Shown here piece after piece: positions 6,256-14,575 of a DNA stretch of 21,947 nucleotides. Source of the stretch: Methanomicrobia archaeon (GTDB lineage: Archaea; Halobacteriota; Syntropharchaeia; Alkanophagales; Methanospirareceae); NCBI GenBank assembly GCA_016928455.1, contig JAFGKP010000138.1, positions 1-21,947 of the forward strand. Reading direction: 5' to 3'. Each line of letters begins with the position of its first letter. Within the stretch, counting starts at the first letter, position 1. Position numbers and translations under genes: made by a program. The notes below the pieces were generated by a model, which had not been told where the DNA came from, made no database searches, and was given only the letters and a program-made list of their open reading frames with translations.

Positions 6256-8004
6256 ATGAGAAGCATTTTTATCCTTGAGGAGCAGACGATCGGTAAAATT
6301 GCTGCTGGGGAGGTCGTTGATCGTCCTGCATCAGTTGTGAAAGAGCTGATCGAGAATTCGATCGATGCGGGAAGCAGCCATATTCGTGTGGAGCTGAGCA
6401 ACGGCGGGAGAGCGTTTATCCGGGTCACGGACGATGGCTGTGGTATCAGCGAAGATGATTTGGAGGTTGCATTCGCGAAGCACGCAACGAGCAAGATAAA
6501 ACAGCTCGAGGATCTGCTATCGCTGCATACGCTGGGCTTCCGCGGTGAGGCGTTACCGAGCATCGCGGCAGTCTCACGGGTATCCGTGAGCACACGGCAT
6601 GTGCGCGAGGCTTTCGGCACACAGCTTACCATTGAGGGTGGAGCGGTAAAGGAGCGGCGGCGAGTCACCCGTGGGGTGGGCACGAGCATCGAGGTGAAGA
6701 GCCTCTTTTACAATCTCCCTGCACGAATCGGCACGCTCAAATCGAGATCCACGGAACTCCGGCACGTCGTCGACGTCTGTATCAACTACGCGGTGATCTA
6801 CCCGAAGATCAAATTCGAGCTCATACATGATACTACCCCAATCCTGACCACTCTTGGCACCGGAAGCATGCTCGATGCCATCGTTACCGCCTACGGCAGC
6901 GGCATTGCGAACGCGCTGCTCGAGTTGAAGCCGCTCGCGAACCTGCCCCCTTCTCCCTCCCAGTTTGCGCTCGCCGGCTATATATCGAAACCCGTCCTCT
7001 CTTACGGCACAAAAAGTCATCTCTTCACCTATGTGAATCAGCGTTTTGTGAGAAGCGAGCTCATGGAGCGAGCGATAAAGCGGGGTTATATGTCCCTGCT
7101 ACCGAAGCACGCGTATCCCTTTGCGGTAGTTTCACTTACCCTAGACCCAGGCGATATGAACGTGAATATCCACCCGAAAAAGCACGAGATACAGTTCTAC
7201 CAAGCCGATGAGGTCTTTCAGCTCATCGCACATGCGGTGACCACTACGTTGCGTTCCGCGGATCTCATACCTGAGATGGCGCAGCGCGACGGTGACAAAG
7301 CAACACCTCGAGCCGCCACGCTCTTTGGACTGCAAGAAGAGCAAAAACCGACAATCATCAGTGTGCAAACATCCTTCCAGGAGGTATACCCGGCGGCAGA
7401 GGAGGATGAGCATCGAGAGGGTATCAATCTGGACATTCTTCCTCTTCCTCTGTATCAGGTACTCGACAGTTACATCGTCGCACAGAGCGAGACCGATGAT
7501 GTGCTGCTGATCGATCAACACGCGGCCGCAGAACGGATCAATTATGAGCGATTGCTGCTCCGATACGGTGGCCGAATAGAGAAGCAAGCACTTTTGCGAC
7601 CGCTTGTGCCAGACTTCAGTCCACATCAACGCTATGTGCTCAGGGAGCATGAGGCAGCGCTCCGTGAGATGGGCTTCGATCTCGAACGTCTGGGCGATGA
7701 CAGTTACGTAATCAGGGCGATTCCCATCGTTTTTCACGGTATGATCGGTGAAGCAGAGCTTCCGGAGGTCATGTTGCAGCTAGTGGAGGAATGCGGTAAA
7801 CGTGAGGAGCGGATAAAGGTGCTCTTCAGCACCGCGGCGTGTAAAGCGAGCATCAAGGCCGGGGAGAAGCAGTCGTACGAGGCGATGCGCGAGCTCGTGG
7901 AGCACTTGAAGGCGACGAAGATGCCGTTCACCTGCCCGCATGGACGACCAACGATGATTCGACTGAGCAAGAATGAAATCGAAAAACGGTTTAAACGCCG
8001 ATAA
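6256..8004 (+). CDS. mutL: DNA mismatch repair protein MutL (endonuclease type)
   Basis: This 582-residue protein has the full MutL layout. The N-terminal GHKL ATPase (1-330) shows GKIAAGEVVDRPASVVKELIENS (E30 catalytic, N34 Mg/ATP), DDGCGI (59-64) and GFRGEALPSI. A linker (about 345-390) joins it to a C-terminal dimerisation/endonuclease domain with DQHAAAERINYE at 420-431, the metal-dependent nicking motif. Also present are ACK (528-530), CPHGRP (560-565) and a terminal KRFKRR. These features mark the self-nicking form found where MutH is absent. It acts with MutS after mismatch recognition; no mutS lies in this window. A weak TATA (TTAATTT near 6219) may give it its own promoter 50 bases after the CBS gene. 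The length is normal for a prokaryotic MutL. Confidence 0.95.
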   Translation: MRSIFILEEQTIGKIAAGEVVDRPASVVKELIENSIDAGSSHIRVELSNGGRAFIRVTDDGCGISEDDLEVAFAKHATSKIKQLEDLLSLHTLGFRGEALPSIAAVSRVSVSTRHVREAFGTQLTIEGGAVKERRRVTRGVGTSIEVKSLFYNLPARIGTLKSRSTELRHVVDVCINYAVIYPKIKFELIHDTTPILTTLGTGSMLDAIVTAYGSGIANALLELKPLANLPPSPSQFALAGYISKPVLSYGTKSHLFTYVNQRFVRSELMERAIKRGYMSLLPKHAYPFAVVSLTLDPGDMNVNIHPKKHEIQFYQADEVFQLIAHAVTTTLRSADLIPEMAQRDGDKATPRAATLFGLQEEQKPTIISVQTSFQEVYPAAEEDEHREGINLDILPLPLYQVLDSYIVAQSETDDVLLIDQHAAAERINYERLLLRYGGRIEKQALLRPLVPDFSPHQRYVLREHEAALREMGFDLERLGDDSYVIRAIPIVFHGMIGEAELPEVMLQLVEECGKREERIKVLFSTAACKASIKAGEKQSYEAMRELVEHLKATKMPFTCPHGRPTMIRLSKNEIEKRFKRR

Positions 8005-8065
8005 TTCGCTCCGGAGCACAACGTAACTTATTTCACTTAACGGATCCGTTTAGGTAACGGAGACC

Positions 8066-8509
8066 GTGCCTGGGAAGAGCGTGATCGTGGACACTAATGC
8101 ACTCCTGATACCGGGGGAATTTGGCGTGGATATCTTCGCGGAGCTGGAGCGTCTGGGCTATACCGCTATCATTGTGCCCCGGGCGGTGCTGAATGAGCTG
8201 GAAGCGCTTAGAGGAAGAGCGAACATGAAGGGTAAAGAGCGAAGAGCGGCCGCCGTCGGATATGCACTACTCCAGGATTACGTTCGTGACATGAAGAGCA
8301 GCCGCGAGCGGTGTGGGTGCACCATCGTGCTGGAGGCTGGGGTAGAAGAGGAAGGAGGAAGCGATACCGACACGACTATTATCCTCTTAGCGGCTCGGTG
8401 TGGCGCAGCCGTGCTGACGAACGATGAGGTCTTGAGACGGCGATTGACCGACGCAGGTATCGTCACGGTGTACCTGCGAGGAAGAACGAGATTGGAGGAA
8501 CAAGCATAA
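8066..8509 (+). CDS. PIN-domain ribonuclease-like protein
   Basis: A 147-residue single PIN domain, a metal-dependent RNase fold. The acidic set is complete: D9 in IVDTNALL, E44 in AVLNELEAL, D100/D102 in GSDTDTTI and D120 in VLTNDEVLRR. The sequence is closer to the archaeal Fcf1/Nob1-like stand-alone PIN proteins than to VapC toxins, and no antitoxin-sized gene lies beside it. A role in rRNA or mRNA processing is possible but unproven. The start is GTG with GGAG a few bases ahead; no better ATG is available without losing the first catalytic aspartate. The stop is five bases before moeA, so the two are probably cotranscribed. Confidence 0.85.
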   Translation: MPGKSVIVDTNALLIPGEFGVDIFAELERLGYTAIIVPRAVLNELEALRGRANMKGKERRAAAVGYALLQDYVRDMKSSRERCGCTIVLEAGVEEEGGSDTDTTIILLAARCGAAVLTNDEVLRRRLTDAGIVTVYLRGRTRLEEQA

Positions 8510-8514
8510 GCATC

Positions 8515-9771
8515 ATGAAACTATTTCGCACACTTATCTCGTATGATCAGGCGCTGCAGGTGGTGTTAGCGCATGCGCACCGGATGGTCGCGGAGATTAT
8601 CAGGTTTGACGACGCATTGGAAAGAGTACTGGCCGAGGACGTCCATTCGCCTGTTGATAGCCCGCCCTTTGATCGTGCCGCGATGGATGGGTATGCGGTT
8701 CGGGGTGAGGACTCATTTGGCGCAACACCACGTACTCCGGTAACTTTGAAGCTGATACGGTCTCCTTCAGAAGATGAAAGCGGCACTCAACTGGCGTTAA
8801 AGACTGGCGAATGCACGCCCATTGCGACCGGGAAGCCAGTACCAAAGGGCAGTAACGCGGTCGTCATGCTCGAGTATACCAAGGAACAGGGCGATATGGT
8901 GGATATTTTCAAGCCAGTGACGCCCGGGAAGAACGTCTCCGCACGGGGCGAGGACGTGAAGCAGGGCGAATTGGTACTGAAAGCCGGGAAGCGACTCAGG
9001 CCGCACGATATCGGCTTGCTCGCCTCGCTGCGGCTCACGACCGTGCGAGTGTATCGGAAAGCACAGATCGGTATTCTCTCAACAGGCGATGAGCTCGTTG
9101 ATCCCGCGGAGCTGTCTCGAGCTGAAGCGGCAGCAAACGGTCTAACGTCGAAGAAGATCGCGGATGCGAACAGTTACGTACTGACCGCACTTACGCAATC
9201 CCTTGGAAGCCCCTATCGCATTGGGATAGTACACGACGATTATACCGCGATATTGAATAGCGTGCGGCAGACGTTGGAAGGTACCTGCGATGTGCTCCTG
9301 GTGACCGGGGGCAGCTCAGTCGGCTCCCGAGACTACGTCGCGGACGCGGTGGAAGAGCTGGGTGAGTTGCTCTTTCATGGCGTGGCTATTCGGCCGGGCG
9401 AACCGGTTGGGTTCGGCCTCATCAAGAGCAAACCGGTATTTATCCTTCCGGGCTATCCGGTGGCGACGATCGCGGCCTTTGAGTTACTTGTTCGGCCGTT
9501 TCTCTACGCACTGCACGGTCTCGCTGATGAACGCCGAATCATTGGTGCTATTGCACGCAAGAAGATCCCGTCAACCGTGGGGAGAACTGATTTTGTACGG
9601 GTGCGGATGCTTCGCGATGGCGATGATTATGCTGTGGAGCCTGTACGCGTGAGCGGCTCGGGTATCCTTTCGAGCATGACGAAATCGGACGGTTTTGTGG
9701 TGATAGCGGCGAATAAGGAAGGCGTTGAGGAAGGTGACCGGGTTGCTGTAACCTGCTATACCGATCTGTAA
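8515..9771 (+). CDS. moeA: Molybdopterin molybdenumtransferase MoeA
   Basis: This 418-residue enzyme inserts molybdate (or tungstate) into adenylylated molybdopterin, the last step of molybdenum/tungsten cofactor synthesis. Landmarks: PPFDRAAMDGYAV (50-62) in the N-terminal MoeA domain, the MogA-like domain with GILSTGDEL (187-194), TGGSSVGSRDY (264-274) and LPGYPVATIAAFEL (311-324), and a C-terminal beta-barrel domain from about 345. LPGYPV instead of bacterial LPGNPV, and the SSVGSRD form of the loop, are typical of archaeal MoeA. The length is standard with no fused periplasmic-binding domain. The cofactor probably serves formylmethanofuran dehydrogenase or similar enzymes in this kind of archaeon, which is inference. 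It follows the PIN gene by five bases. Confidence 0.93.
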   Translation: MKLFRTLISYDQALQVVLAHAHRMVAEIIRFDDALERVLAEDVHSPVDSPPFDRAAMDGYAVRGEDSFGATPRTPVTLKLIRSPSEDESGTQLALKTGECTPIATGKPVPKGSNAVVMLEYTKEQGDMVDIFKPVTPGKNVSARGEDVKQGELVLKAGKRLRPHDIGLLASLRLTTVRVYRKAQIGILSTGDELVDPAELSRAEAAANGLTSKKIADANSYVLTALTQSLGSPYRIGIVHDDYTAILNSVRQTLEGTCDVLLVTGGSSVGSRDYVADAVEELGELLFHGVAIRPGEPVGFGLIKSKPVFILPGYPVATIAAFELLVRPFLYALHGLADERRIIGAIARKKIPSTVGRTDFVRVRMLRDGDDYAVEPVRVSGSGILSSMTKSDGFVVIAANKEGVEEGDRVAVTCYTDL

Positions 9772-9864
9772 GCAAAAAGGTTCTTCTCCGACTTCAGGCT
9801 GCGGAGGACCTCCAACGGATGAAATAGCAATACTAAAGAACAGAGATCTCCTTTTTCATACATC

Positions 9865-10710
9865 ATGGAATTGCTGATCGTCCTTGTAATCCTTGCCGCG
9901 ACCGGCATCGCAGTGGGTTTCGGGGAAGGACTGCTCGGGGTTGGTGGGAGCTTCATTATGGTTCCCGTCGTGTATTGGCTCTTCACGGCTATGGACGTGA
10001 TCCCCGATACAGCGATCAAGCTTGCCTTCGGCTCCGCGCTGCTTGTGGTCTTTCCCACCGCGATCAGCGGTACCTGGATACATACCAGAAAGCGAGCGGT
10101 ATGGTGGAAGGCCGCGCTCGTTATGGGGCTCTTCGGATCGCTCGGTGCGCTCACCGGCTCGACAATCACCGCCCAATTCCTCACCGCGGCGATCTTGAAA
10201 CCGCTCTTCGGGATCATACTCGCCATCGGTGGTATTCAGATGGTGATCGGGAAGCTGTCCACGGCTGAGGCGAGCGAAGAAGAAGCGGAGCGGAAGTCGC
10301 GACCGCTCGCCTGGGCGCTTCTGGGCTTTGCTGTGGGCATGCTCAGCGGCCTGACCGGCATCGGCGGTGGAACCATCACGGTGCCTGCGCTCGTTATGGG
10401 GCTCAAATTCAAGCTGCATCATGCGATTGGGACCTCGCTTGCTGTGATCATCTTCACGAGCTGTAGTGGTGCGCTTGGCTACCTCCTCAACGGGCTTGCC
10501 GTCCTCGAGCTTCCACCGTACTCTGTGGGCTACCTTAATCTCTTCATCTTCGCCTGTTTGGCGGTGACCAGCATCCCGGTCGCACAGCTCGGAGCGCACA
10601 CGGCGCACATAGTACCTGCAAGGGCGTTACGGTATCTCTTTGCTGCGGTGATGTTCTACATCGCGTTCAGGATGATCTACCCCAGTACCCATTTGCTCCT
10701 GCCGTTCTAA
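9865..10710 (+). CDS. TauE/SafE family membrane transporter
   Basis: This 281-residue integral membrane protein has about eight hydrophobic segments in two homologous halves. The repeat signature appears twice: GFGEGLLGVGGSFIMVP (18-34) and GMLSGLTGIGGGTITVP (158-174). Each is followed by a similar helix pair (AIKLAFGSALLVV at 50-62; AIGTSLAVIIF at 187-197). The halves are joined by a charged cytosolic linker, EASEEEAERKS (135-145). The family exports sulfite, sulfoacetate or other small anions, and the actual substrate cannot be told here. It is convergent with the SufR-like regulator gene, with 18 bases between the stops. The 93-base upstream gap contains GGAGGACCTCC, an 11-base palindrome at 9803-9813. 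I see no strong TATA box. Confidence 0.9.
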   Translation: MELLIVLVILAATGIAVGFGEGLLGVGGSFIMVPVVYWLFTAMDVIPDTAIKLAFGSALLVVFPTAISGTWIHTRKRAVWWKAALVMGLFGSLGALTGSTITAQFLTAAILKPLFGIILAIGGIQMVIGKLSTAEASEEEAERKSRPLAWALLGFAVGMLSGLTGIGGGTITVPALVMGLKFKLHHAIGTSLAVIIFTSCSGALGYLLNGLAVLELPPYSVGYLNLFIFACLAVTSIPVAQLGAHTAHIVPARALRYLFAAVMFYIAFRMIYPSTHLLLPF

Positions 10711-10728
10711 GGCGCCCACAACACGGCA

Positions 10729-11337
10729 TTATCTTGCAGGGATGACAAACGAGCAGTATCGGTCACCCCGTGCGATGCAATTTCGCATCGCCACGGGAGT
10801 ATCGAGCAAGGTCTCAATGAACTTCTCGTTGAACGCACAAACGATATCACCAAACTCCATTGCAACTTTGTAGAGGAGACAGTTGTACTCCTTAAGTATC
10901 CTATTGCCATTTTCGCTCGCCAGCTCAGCACAGCAACCCAGCTCGTTCAAGACCACCACAAGCTCTTGCACGTTGCCATCGCGCCCCACACGCTCTTTGA
11001 ACTTCGCCGCGTGCTGTGCCCCCAACCGGCCCATCAATGCTCGCACGTCCTCAGGACCTTCACGCGCGAGTATGTCCGCGATAATCCCGGTAAGGACCTG
11101 ATAATAAGCCTTGGGGAAGTATTCTTCACCCTCTGCGGAGAGCGAATAGAAGAGCTTTGGCCGTCCAACCTTCTCATGCACGGGCGTACGCGCCACGAGC
11201 CTATCGCGCTCGAGGATCGCGAGATGCTGCCGAACAGCGGTGGACGAGATGCCCAGTTGTGCACTCAATTCATCCACGGACGCCTCCTGCCGTCTCAGCA
11301 TCTGCAAGATATCAGATCGGGGATCGCCCTGGTGCAT
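10729..11337 (-). CDS. SufR-like winged-helix regulator with C-terminal cysteine cluster
   Basis: This 202-residue protein has an N-terminal winged helix (1-70: DILQMLRRQEASVDELSAQLGISSTAVRQHLAILERDRLV, then GRPKLFYSLS) and a C-terminal effector domain (75-202). The cysteines C153 (EYNC), C167, C187 and C195 (GDRYC) follow the pattern of SufR-type regulators, in which three cysteines hold a [4Fe-4S] or [2Fe-2S] cluster. A CC pair (135-136) is additional. It probably senses iron-sulfur status, iron or oxidants; that role is inferred from bacterial SufR. No suf genes lie nearby. The TATA box sits about 27 bases before the ATG with no Shine-Dalgarno motif, so the mRNA is probably leaderless. It is divergent from the TFE-like gene. 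Confidence 0.87.
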   Translation of the reverse strand: MHQGDPRSDILQMLRRQEASVDELSAQLGISSTAVRQHLAILERDRLVARTPVHEKVGRPKLFYSLSAEGEEYFPKAYYQVLTGIIADILAREGPEDVRALMGRLGAQHAAKFKERVGRDGNVQELVVVLNELGCCAELASENGNRILKEYNCLLYKVAMEFGDIVCAFNEKFIETLLDTPVAMRNCIARGDRYCSFVIPAR

Positions 11338-11358
11338 GATCTGAAGAGGCGCGTCAAG

Positions 11359-11367
11359 TATTTAAAA
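11359..11367 (-). promoter_or_regulatory. TATA box of the SufR-like regulator
   Basis: The minus strand reads TTTTAAATA, centred 27 bases before the first base of the ATG at 11337, predicting a leaderless transcript. Confidence 0.65.
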
Positions 11368-11399
11368 TTTTCCTATTCCCGCTGACAAAAATTTTTTAT

Positions 11400-11427
11400 A
11401 GTTAAAAATATAAAAATATAATTAACT
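11400..11427 (+). promoter_or_regulatory. TATA box framed by an AGTTAA/TTAACT inverted repeat
   Basis: TATAAAAATATA (11409-11420) lies about 27 bases before the GTG at 11445. It is flanked by AGTTAA (11400-11405) and TTAACT (11422-11427), a perfect 6-base inverted repeat with centres 22 bases apart, about two helical turns. This is a good layout for a dimeric repressor covering the TATA box. The SufR-like regulator encoded on the other side is the obvious candidate, by position only. Confidence 0.5.
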
Positions 11428-11444
11428 GGAGAAAACACAGGGCC

Positions 11445-13100
11445 GTGACGAGCGAGGCGATACACCTCCGCGACTTTCCGCCCTTTATCAGGTTCGAGCT
11501 TACCGGGAGCTTCCGGCGGAAGGTCTTTTCGCACTTCACTGACCGGGTAGGTCAGCTCGAGGTAGAGCTCTCCCCGGTTGAGTTCTGGCGCGCTGTAGAG
11601 TCCGAATTCGCGACCTCACGGTACGAATTTGTCCTGGGCCCGCTGCGTGGTGGTATCGTAAAAAAGCTTGATGAGCAGCCGCTCACAACCCAAGCGCTTC
11701 TGAAGTCCACGCCCCAGTTCTCGCCGTATTCCGTCTACCATGCTCTCAGCTGGCTCCGCGAGCACGGGCTCGTGGAGAAACGTGCGAATGCGTGGTTGAT
11801 TCGAGCGGACTATTTTGCCTGCGTGCACGTCGCTGATCTCGCGCGTGCGCTCGACCTGCGGCACGAGGGGCTGCGGCGGAAGAATGCGCTTTCAATCAAG
11901 GATCTGGAGGTGGCGATCTATCTCTGGCCTGTGTACGAGCGTATCGCGGAACGTGATGCGCGCTGTACAGAGGTATCCACCGCTTACGGGCGGAGCTATC
12001 AGGATCAGTTCTCGCTCGCACGGGCGGCGAAGGCATGGGCGGGAGGAGCGATCAATATCCCGCAATGGGCGCTCATCGCGATTACCGACTTCACGGGCCA
12101 CGACGCCGAGGAGCCGGCAGCCATTGCGAGCTACTCAATTCCGCCGGGCGTTAAGATCGTTCCGTATTATAAGAACCGATACAAGATACCGCTAGAGCTC
12201 TCCCCAGATTTCGACGTTATTGCGCTTCGCATACTGATGAAATGCTCCGAAGATGGCGTCATTCACCCGCGCAAGTATCAGAAGCTGGTCTTCAAGAATC
12301 TTTACCACACCTTCGGGTTATTTCACAGTAATCGAATACCCTGCAGTATCCGTGAGATCATTGGGCATCATTATCGCGTCCCTGCGGGTGATAGAGATTC
12401 GTTCCGGCTTCCTGAGCGTATGAAAGCGCACTGGGAATCGCTGCTGCAACTTGAACGCGAGCTGGCGCAGATACTGGTGCTTGAGATGCTCTTCGAGCTT
12501 GACAAACCGCGTCGAACGTATGAGCTCATCTCGCGATCAGAGGGTTTTCTCACGGACGTCTCACTTCTGGTGAAGGAACTGGGGCTGGGCGAACTGCGTA
12601 TCCGAAAGCGCCGGGACCGGCCACATTATCGCATCTATCTACCCAAATCGGTGAAAGAGAACCTTGAGCGGTTAAAGGATGATACTGAACGGTATAAGAT
12701 AGAGCGTGGTGCGGAGTTCCTCAGCGAAGACGCGCGTGTCGAACTCGTCCAGCGGGTTAAGGATCGGTGGGGCGAGCGGGGCGTGAACATCATAGCCAAT
12801 CTCTCGATGGATGCGGGCGTACGGGATTTGGACCTCGCCCGAGCTGCTGCCATAACTCCCAAGGAGGTGCGAAAGCTCCTCTACGAATTCAAAGATCAGG
12901 GCATCATTACGGATGTCCGTGAGGAAACCTCGACGCTCGTTGAATACTATTATTCTCTCTCTGCCGCGGGGATCGCAAAATTTGTGGCCACGAAACGGGG
13001 CCTGGAGCAGGCAGGAAGGGAAGAGGAGCTCTCCTACCCGTTCCCTGAGGAATTCTCGTATTACCAGCGACGCAGAATATCCTCAGAAGCGGTCAAATAA
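11445..13100 (+). CDS. Multi-winged-helix protein with TFE-like C-terminal domain, unknown function
   Basis: I know no named family for this 551-residue soluble protein. A first helix-turn-helix lies at about 66-120 (GGIVKKLDEQPLTTQALL to YSVYHALSWLREHGLVEK). The middle (140-330) is mixed and has no motif I recognise. A second winged-helix-like unit spans about 335-400 (LVLEMLFELDKPRRTYELI to PHYRIYLP). A third, at about 433-508, resembles the winged helix of archaeal TFE/TFIIE-alpha: GVNIIANL, DLDLARAAAITPKEVRKLLYEF, GIITDVREE, LVEYYYSLS. There is no zinc ribbon. A basal transcription accessory or DNA-binding regulator is the simplest reading, and it is inferred. It starts with GTG just after a very AT-rich promoter with no ribosome site, so it is probably leaderless. 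Confidence 0.82.
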   Translation: MTSEAIHLRDFPPFIRFELTGSFRRKVFSHFTDRVGQLEVELSPVEFWRAVESEFATSRYEFVLGPLRGGIVKKLDEQPLTTQALLKSTPQFSPYSVYHALSWLREHGLVEKRANAWLIRADYFACVHVADLARALDLRHEGLRRKNALSIKDLEVAIYLWPVYERIAERDARCTEVSTAYGRSYQDQFSLARAAKAWAGGAINIPQWALIAITDFTGHDAEEPAAIASYSIPPGVKIVPYYKNRYKIPLELSPDFDVIALRILMKCSEDGVIHPRKYQKLVFKNLYHTFGLFHSNRIPCSIREIIGHHYRVPAGDRDSFRLPERMKAHWESLLQLERELAQILVLEMLFELDKPRRTYELISRSEGFLTDVSLLVKELGLGELRIRKRRDRPHYRIYLPKSVKENLERLKDDTERYKIERGAEFLSEDARVELVQRVKDRWGERGVNIIANLSMDAGVRDLDLARAAAITPKEVRKLLYEFKDQGIITDVREETSTLVEYYYSLSAAGIAKFVATKRGLEQAGREEELSYPFPEEFSYYQRRRISSEAVK

Positions 13101-13192
13101 GTGCGGACACGTTTCTTTTGCGGAGCACCCGGAGGAGCCAGCTGCGGTATCAATGGCGTAACCGCATTGCATAGTACAAACACGTTTCGTGA

Positions 13193-13212
13193 CACCGGTG
13201 AGACAGATCTGT
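13193..13212 (+). promoter_or_regulatory. Two adjacent palindromes upstream of the M50 protease TATA box
   Basis: CACCGGTG (13193-13200) and ACAGATCTGT (13203-13212) are perfect palindromes two bases apart, ending six bases before the TATA box at 13219. A direct repeat of ACACGTTTC (13107-13115 and 13180-13188) also lies in this gap. These are candidate regulator sites; no regulator is identified. Confidence 0.35.
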
Positions 13213-13218
13213 GGTAAG

Positions 13219-13227
13219 TATAAATAT
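13219..13227 (+). promoter_or_regulatory. TATA box of the M50 protease gene
   Basis: TATAAATAT is centred near 13223, predicting a transcript start at about 13250, three bases before the GTG at 13253. Confidence 0.65.
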
Positions 13228-13252
13228 GCAAGCATGTTGTAAGTATTGAACG

Positions 13253-14425
13253 GTGAAAACGAGCATGAAGTGGGCGCTTCAAATCGGGCGTATTCGGGGT
13301 ATTCCGATTCGATTACACGTGACGTTCTTGATCATCTTCGCGTTTGTCATCTGGATCTTTGCCGCGAACGATTTCGAATTATTTGACATTACCATTGGCT
13401 TTGGCGCTCTGGCGGTTTCGACTGCGTACAAGTACCTGCTCGGCACCGTTGCCGCTGTGCTTTTCTTCGCTACATTGCTCTTCCACGAGCTCAGTCACTC
13501 ATTCGTCGCACAGCGCTATGGCGCGCAGATACGAGGGATTACACTCTTCATCATTGGCGGTGTCTCGCAGATGGAGGAGATCCCGCGAGAGCCGCGCATG
13601 GAAGCGAATATCTCAGCTGCAGGTCCCGGGCTCAGTTTGTGCATTGGTTTCGTCTCCTACGCTCTTTATCTCCTCTACGGGCCGGTACCGCGGTCGTTGA
13701 TGGGTGGCGAGACGGTCATCGCCGCGACCGTGCTGAACGCCGTGCTCATCGTGCTGGGTATACTCGCCTTTTATAACATCCTGCTGGGCTTCTTCAATCT
13801 CATACCCGCATTCCCCATGGATGGCGGAAGGCTGCTCCGTGCGGCATTCGCCAGTCGTATGTCATATGTCGAGGCGACGCGACGAGCCGTAGCGGTCGGC
13901 AAGATGTTCGCCATTGTGATGGCTATTGTCGGTCTCTTCACGTTTCAGCTCTTCCTGCTCCTCATCGCCGTCTTCATCTATTTCGGTGGGGGCGAGGAGG
14001 AGAAAGCGACCGTGGTATCTGTTACGCTCGAGGGTGTCAAGGTGCGCGACCTTATGACCCGGGTTCCGGATGTGGTCTCCGTACCACCCCAGTGGACCCT
14101 CGAGCAGCTGATCGGGGTGATGTTCGAGACGCGGCACATGGGCTATCCCGTGCAGGAACGTGCAAATGCGCCCCTTGTCGGCGTTATTACCTTTTCGGAC
14201 GTCCAGCAGGTGCCGCCCGCCAATCGCAGTAGCACAACGGTCAGTGAGGTGATGACCCGCGATATCATCTCGATCGATCCTGATGCCGATGCTTACGATG
14301 CGCTCAAACTCATGTCAATGCGCAATTTGGGTAGACTGATCGTGATGCGGAACGGTCAGATGCAGGGCATCGTCTCCCGACAGGATCTTGTGCGGGCCAT
14401 TCAATTCCGCGGTATCCACCAATAA
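13253..14425 (+). CDS. M50 family intramembrane metalloprotease with two CBS domains
   Basis: This 390-residue site-2-protease-like membrane protein cleaves membrane-bound substrates. About six hydrophobic segments cover residues 20-245. The zinc site is HELSH (78-82) with the distal aspartate D190 in NLIPAFPMDGG. The IGGVSQM segment near 101-107 is also typical. Two CBS domains follow (about 264-319, VRDLMTRVPDVVSV to GVITFSDV; 330-386, VSEVMTRDIISI to GIVSRQDL), giving an M50-CBS layout common in archaea and cyanobacteria, where the CBS pair probably senses nucleotides. Natural substrates are unknown. The start may be GTG at 13253 (almost leaderless) or ATG at 13265, which has GGTGA eight bases upstream; the difference is four residues. 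It has its own promoter. Confidence 0.92.
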   Translation: MKTSMKWALQIGRIRGIPIRLHVTFLIIFAFVIWIFAANDFELFDITIGFGALAVSTAYKYLLGTVAAVLFFATLLFHELSHSFVAQRYGAQIRGITLFIIGGVSQMEEIPREPRMEANISAAGPGLSLCIGFVSYALYLLYGPVPRSLMGGETVIAATVLNAVLIVLGILAFYNILLGFFNLIPAFPMDGGRLLRAAFASRMSYVEATRRAVAVGKMFAIVMAIVGLFTFQLFLLLIAVFIYFGGGEEEKATVVSVTLEGVKVRDLMTRVPDVVSVPPQWTLEQLIGVMFETRHMGYPVQERANAPLVGVITFSDVQQVPPANRSSTTVSEVMTRDIISIDPDADAYDALKLMSMRNLGRLIVMRNGQMQGIVSRQDLVRAIQFRGIHQ

Positions 14426-14575
14426 CCTAACGTAACGACCGCCTAACGCTGGTGCCAGGTAGCGCGCAGGTTTTGCCGTCCGTCCAGAAACAAACACGAG
14501 CCTCGGTCTTCGGCCGTTCATGCTCGACGCTGTAGCGAGACCGCGTTATACACGTCCGTGCATGCCGTAAAGCCG

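Noticed and set aside
8066..8509. VapC toxin of a toxin-antitoxin pair
   Set aside because: No small antitoxin gene is adjacent; the neighbours are mutL and moeA, and the sequence is closer to stand-alone archaeal PIN proteins.
14426..14575. Possible tRNA-like T-loop (GTTCATGCT) after the M50 gene
   Set aside because: It does not fit the GTTCRANNC rule and no cloverleaf arms can be paired around it.
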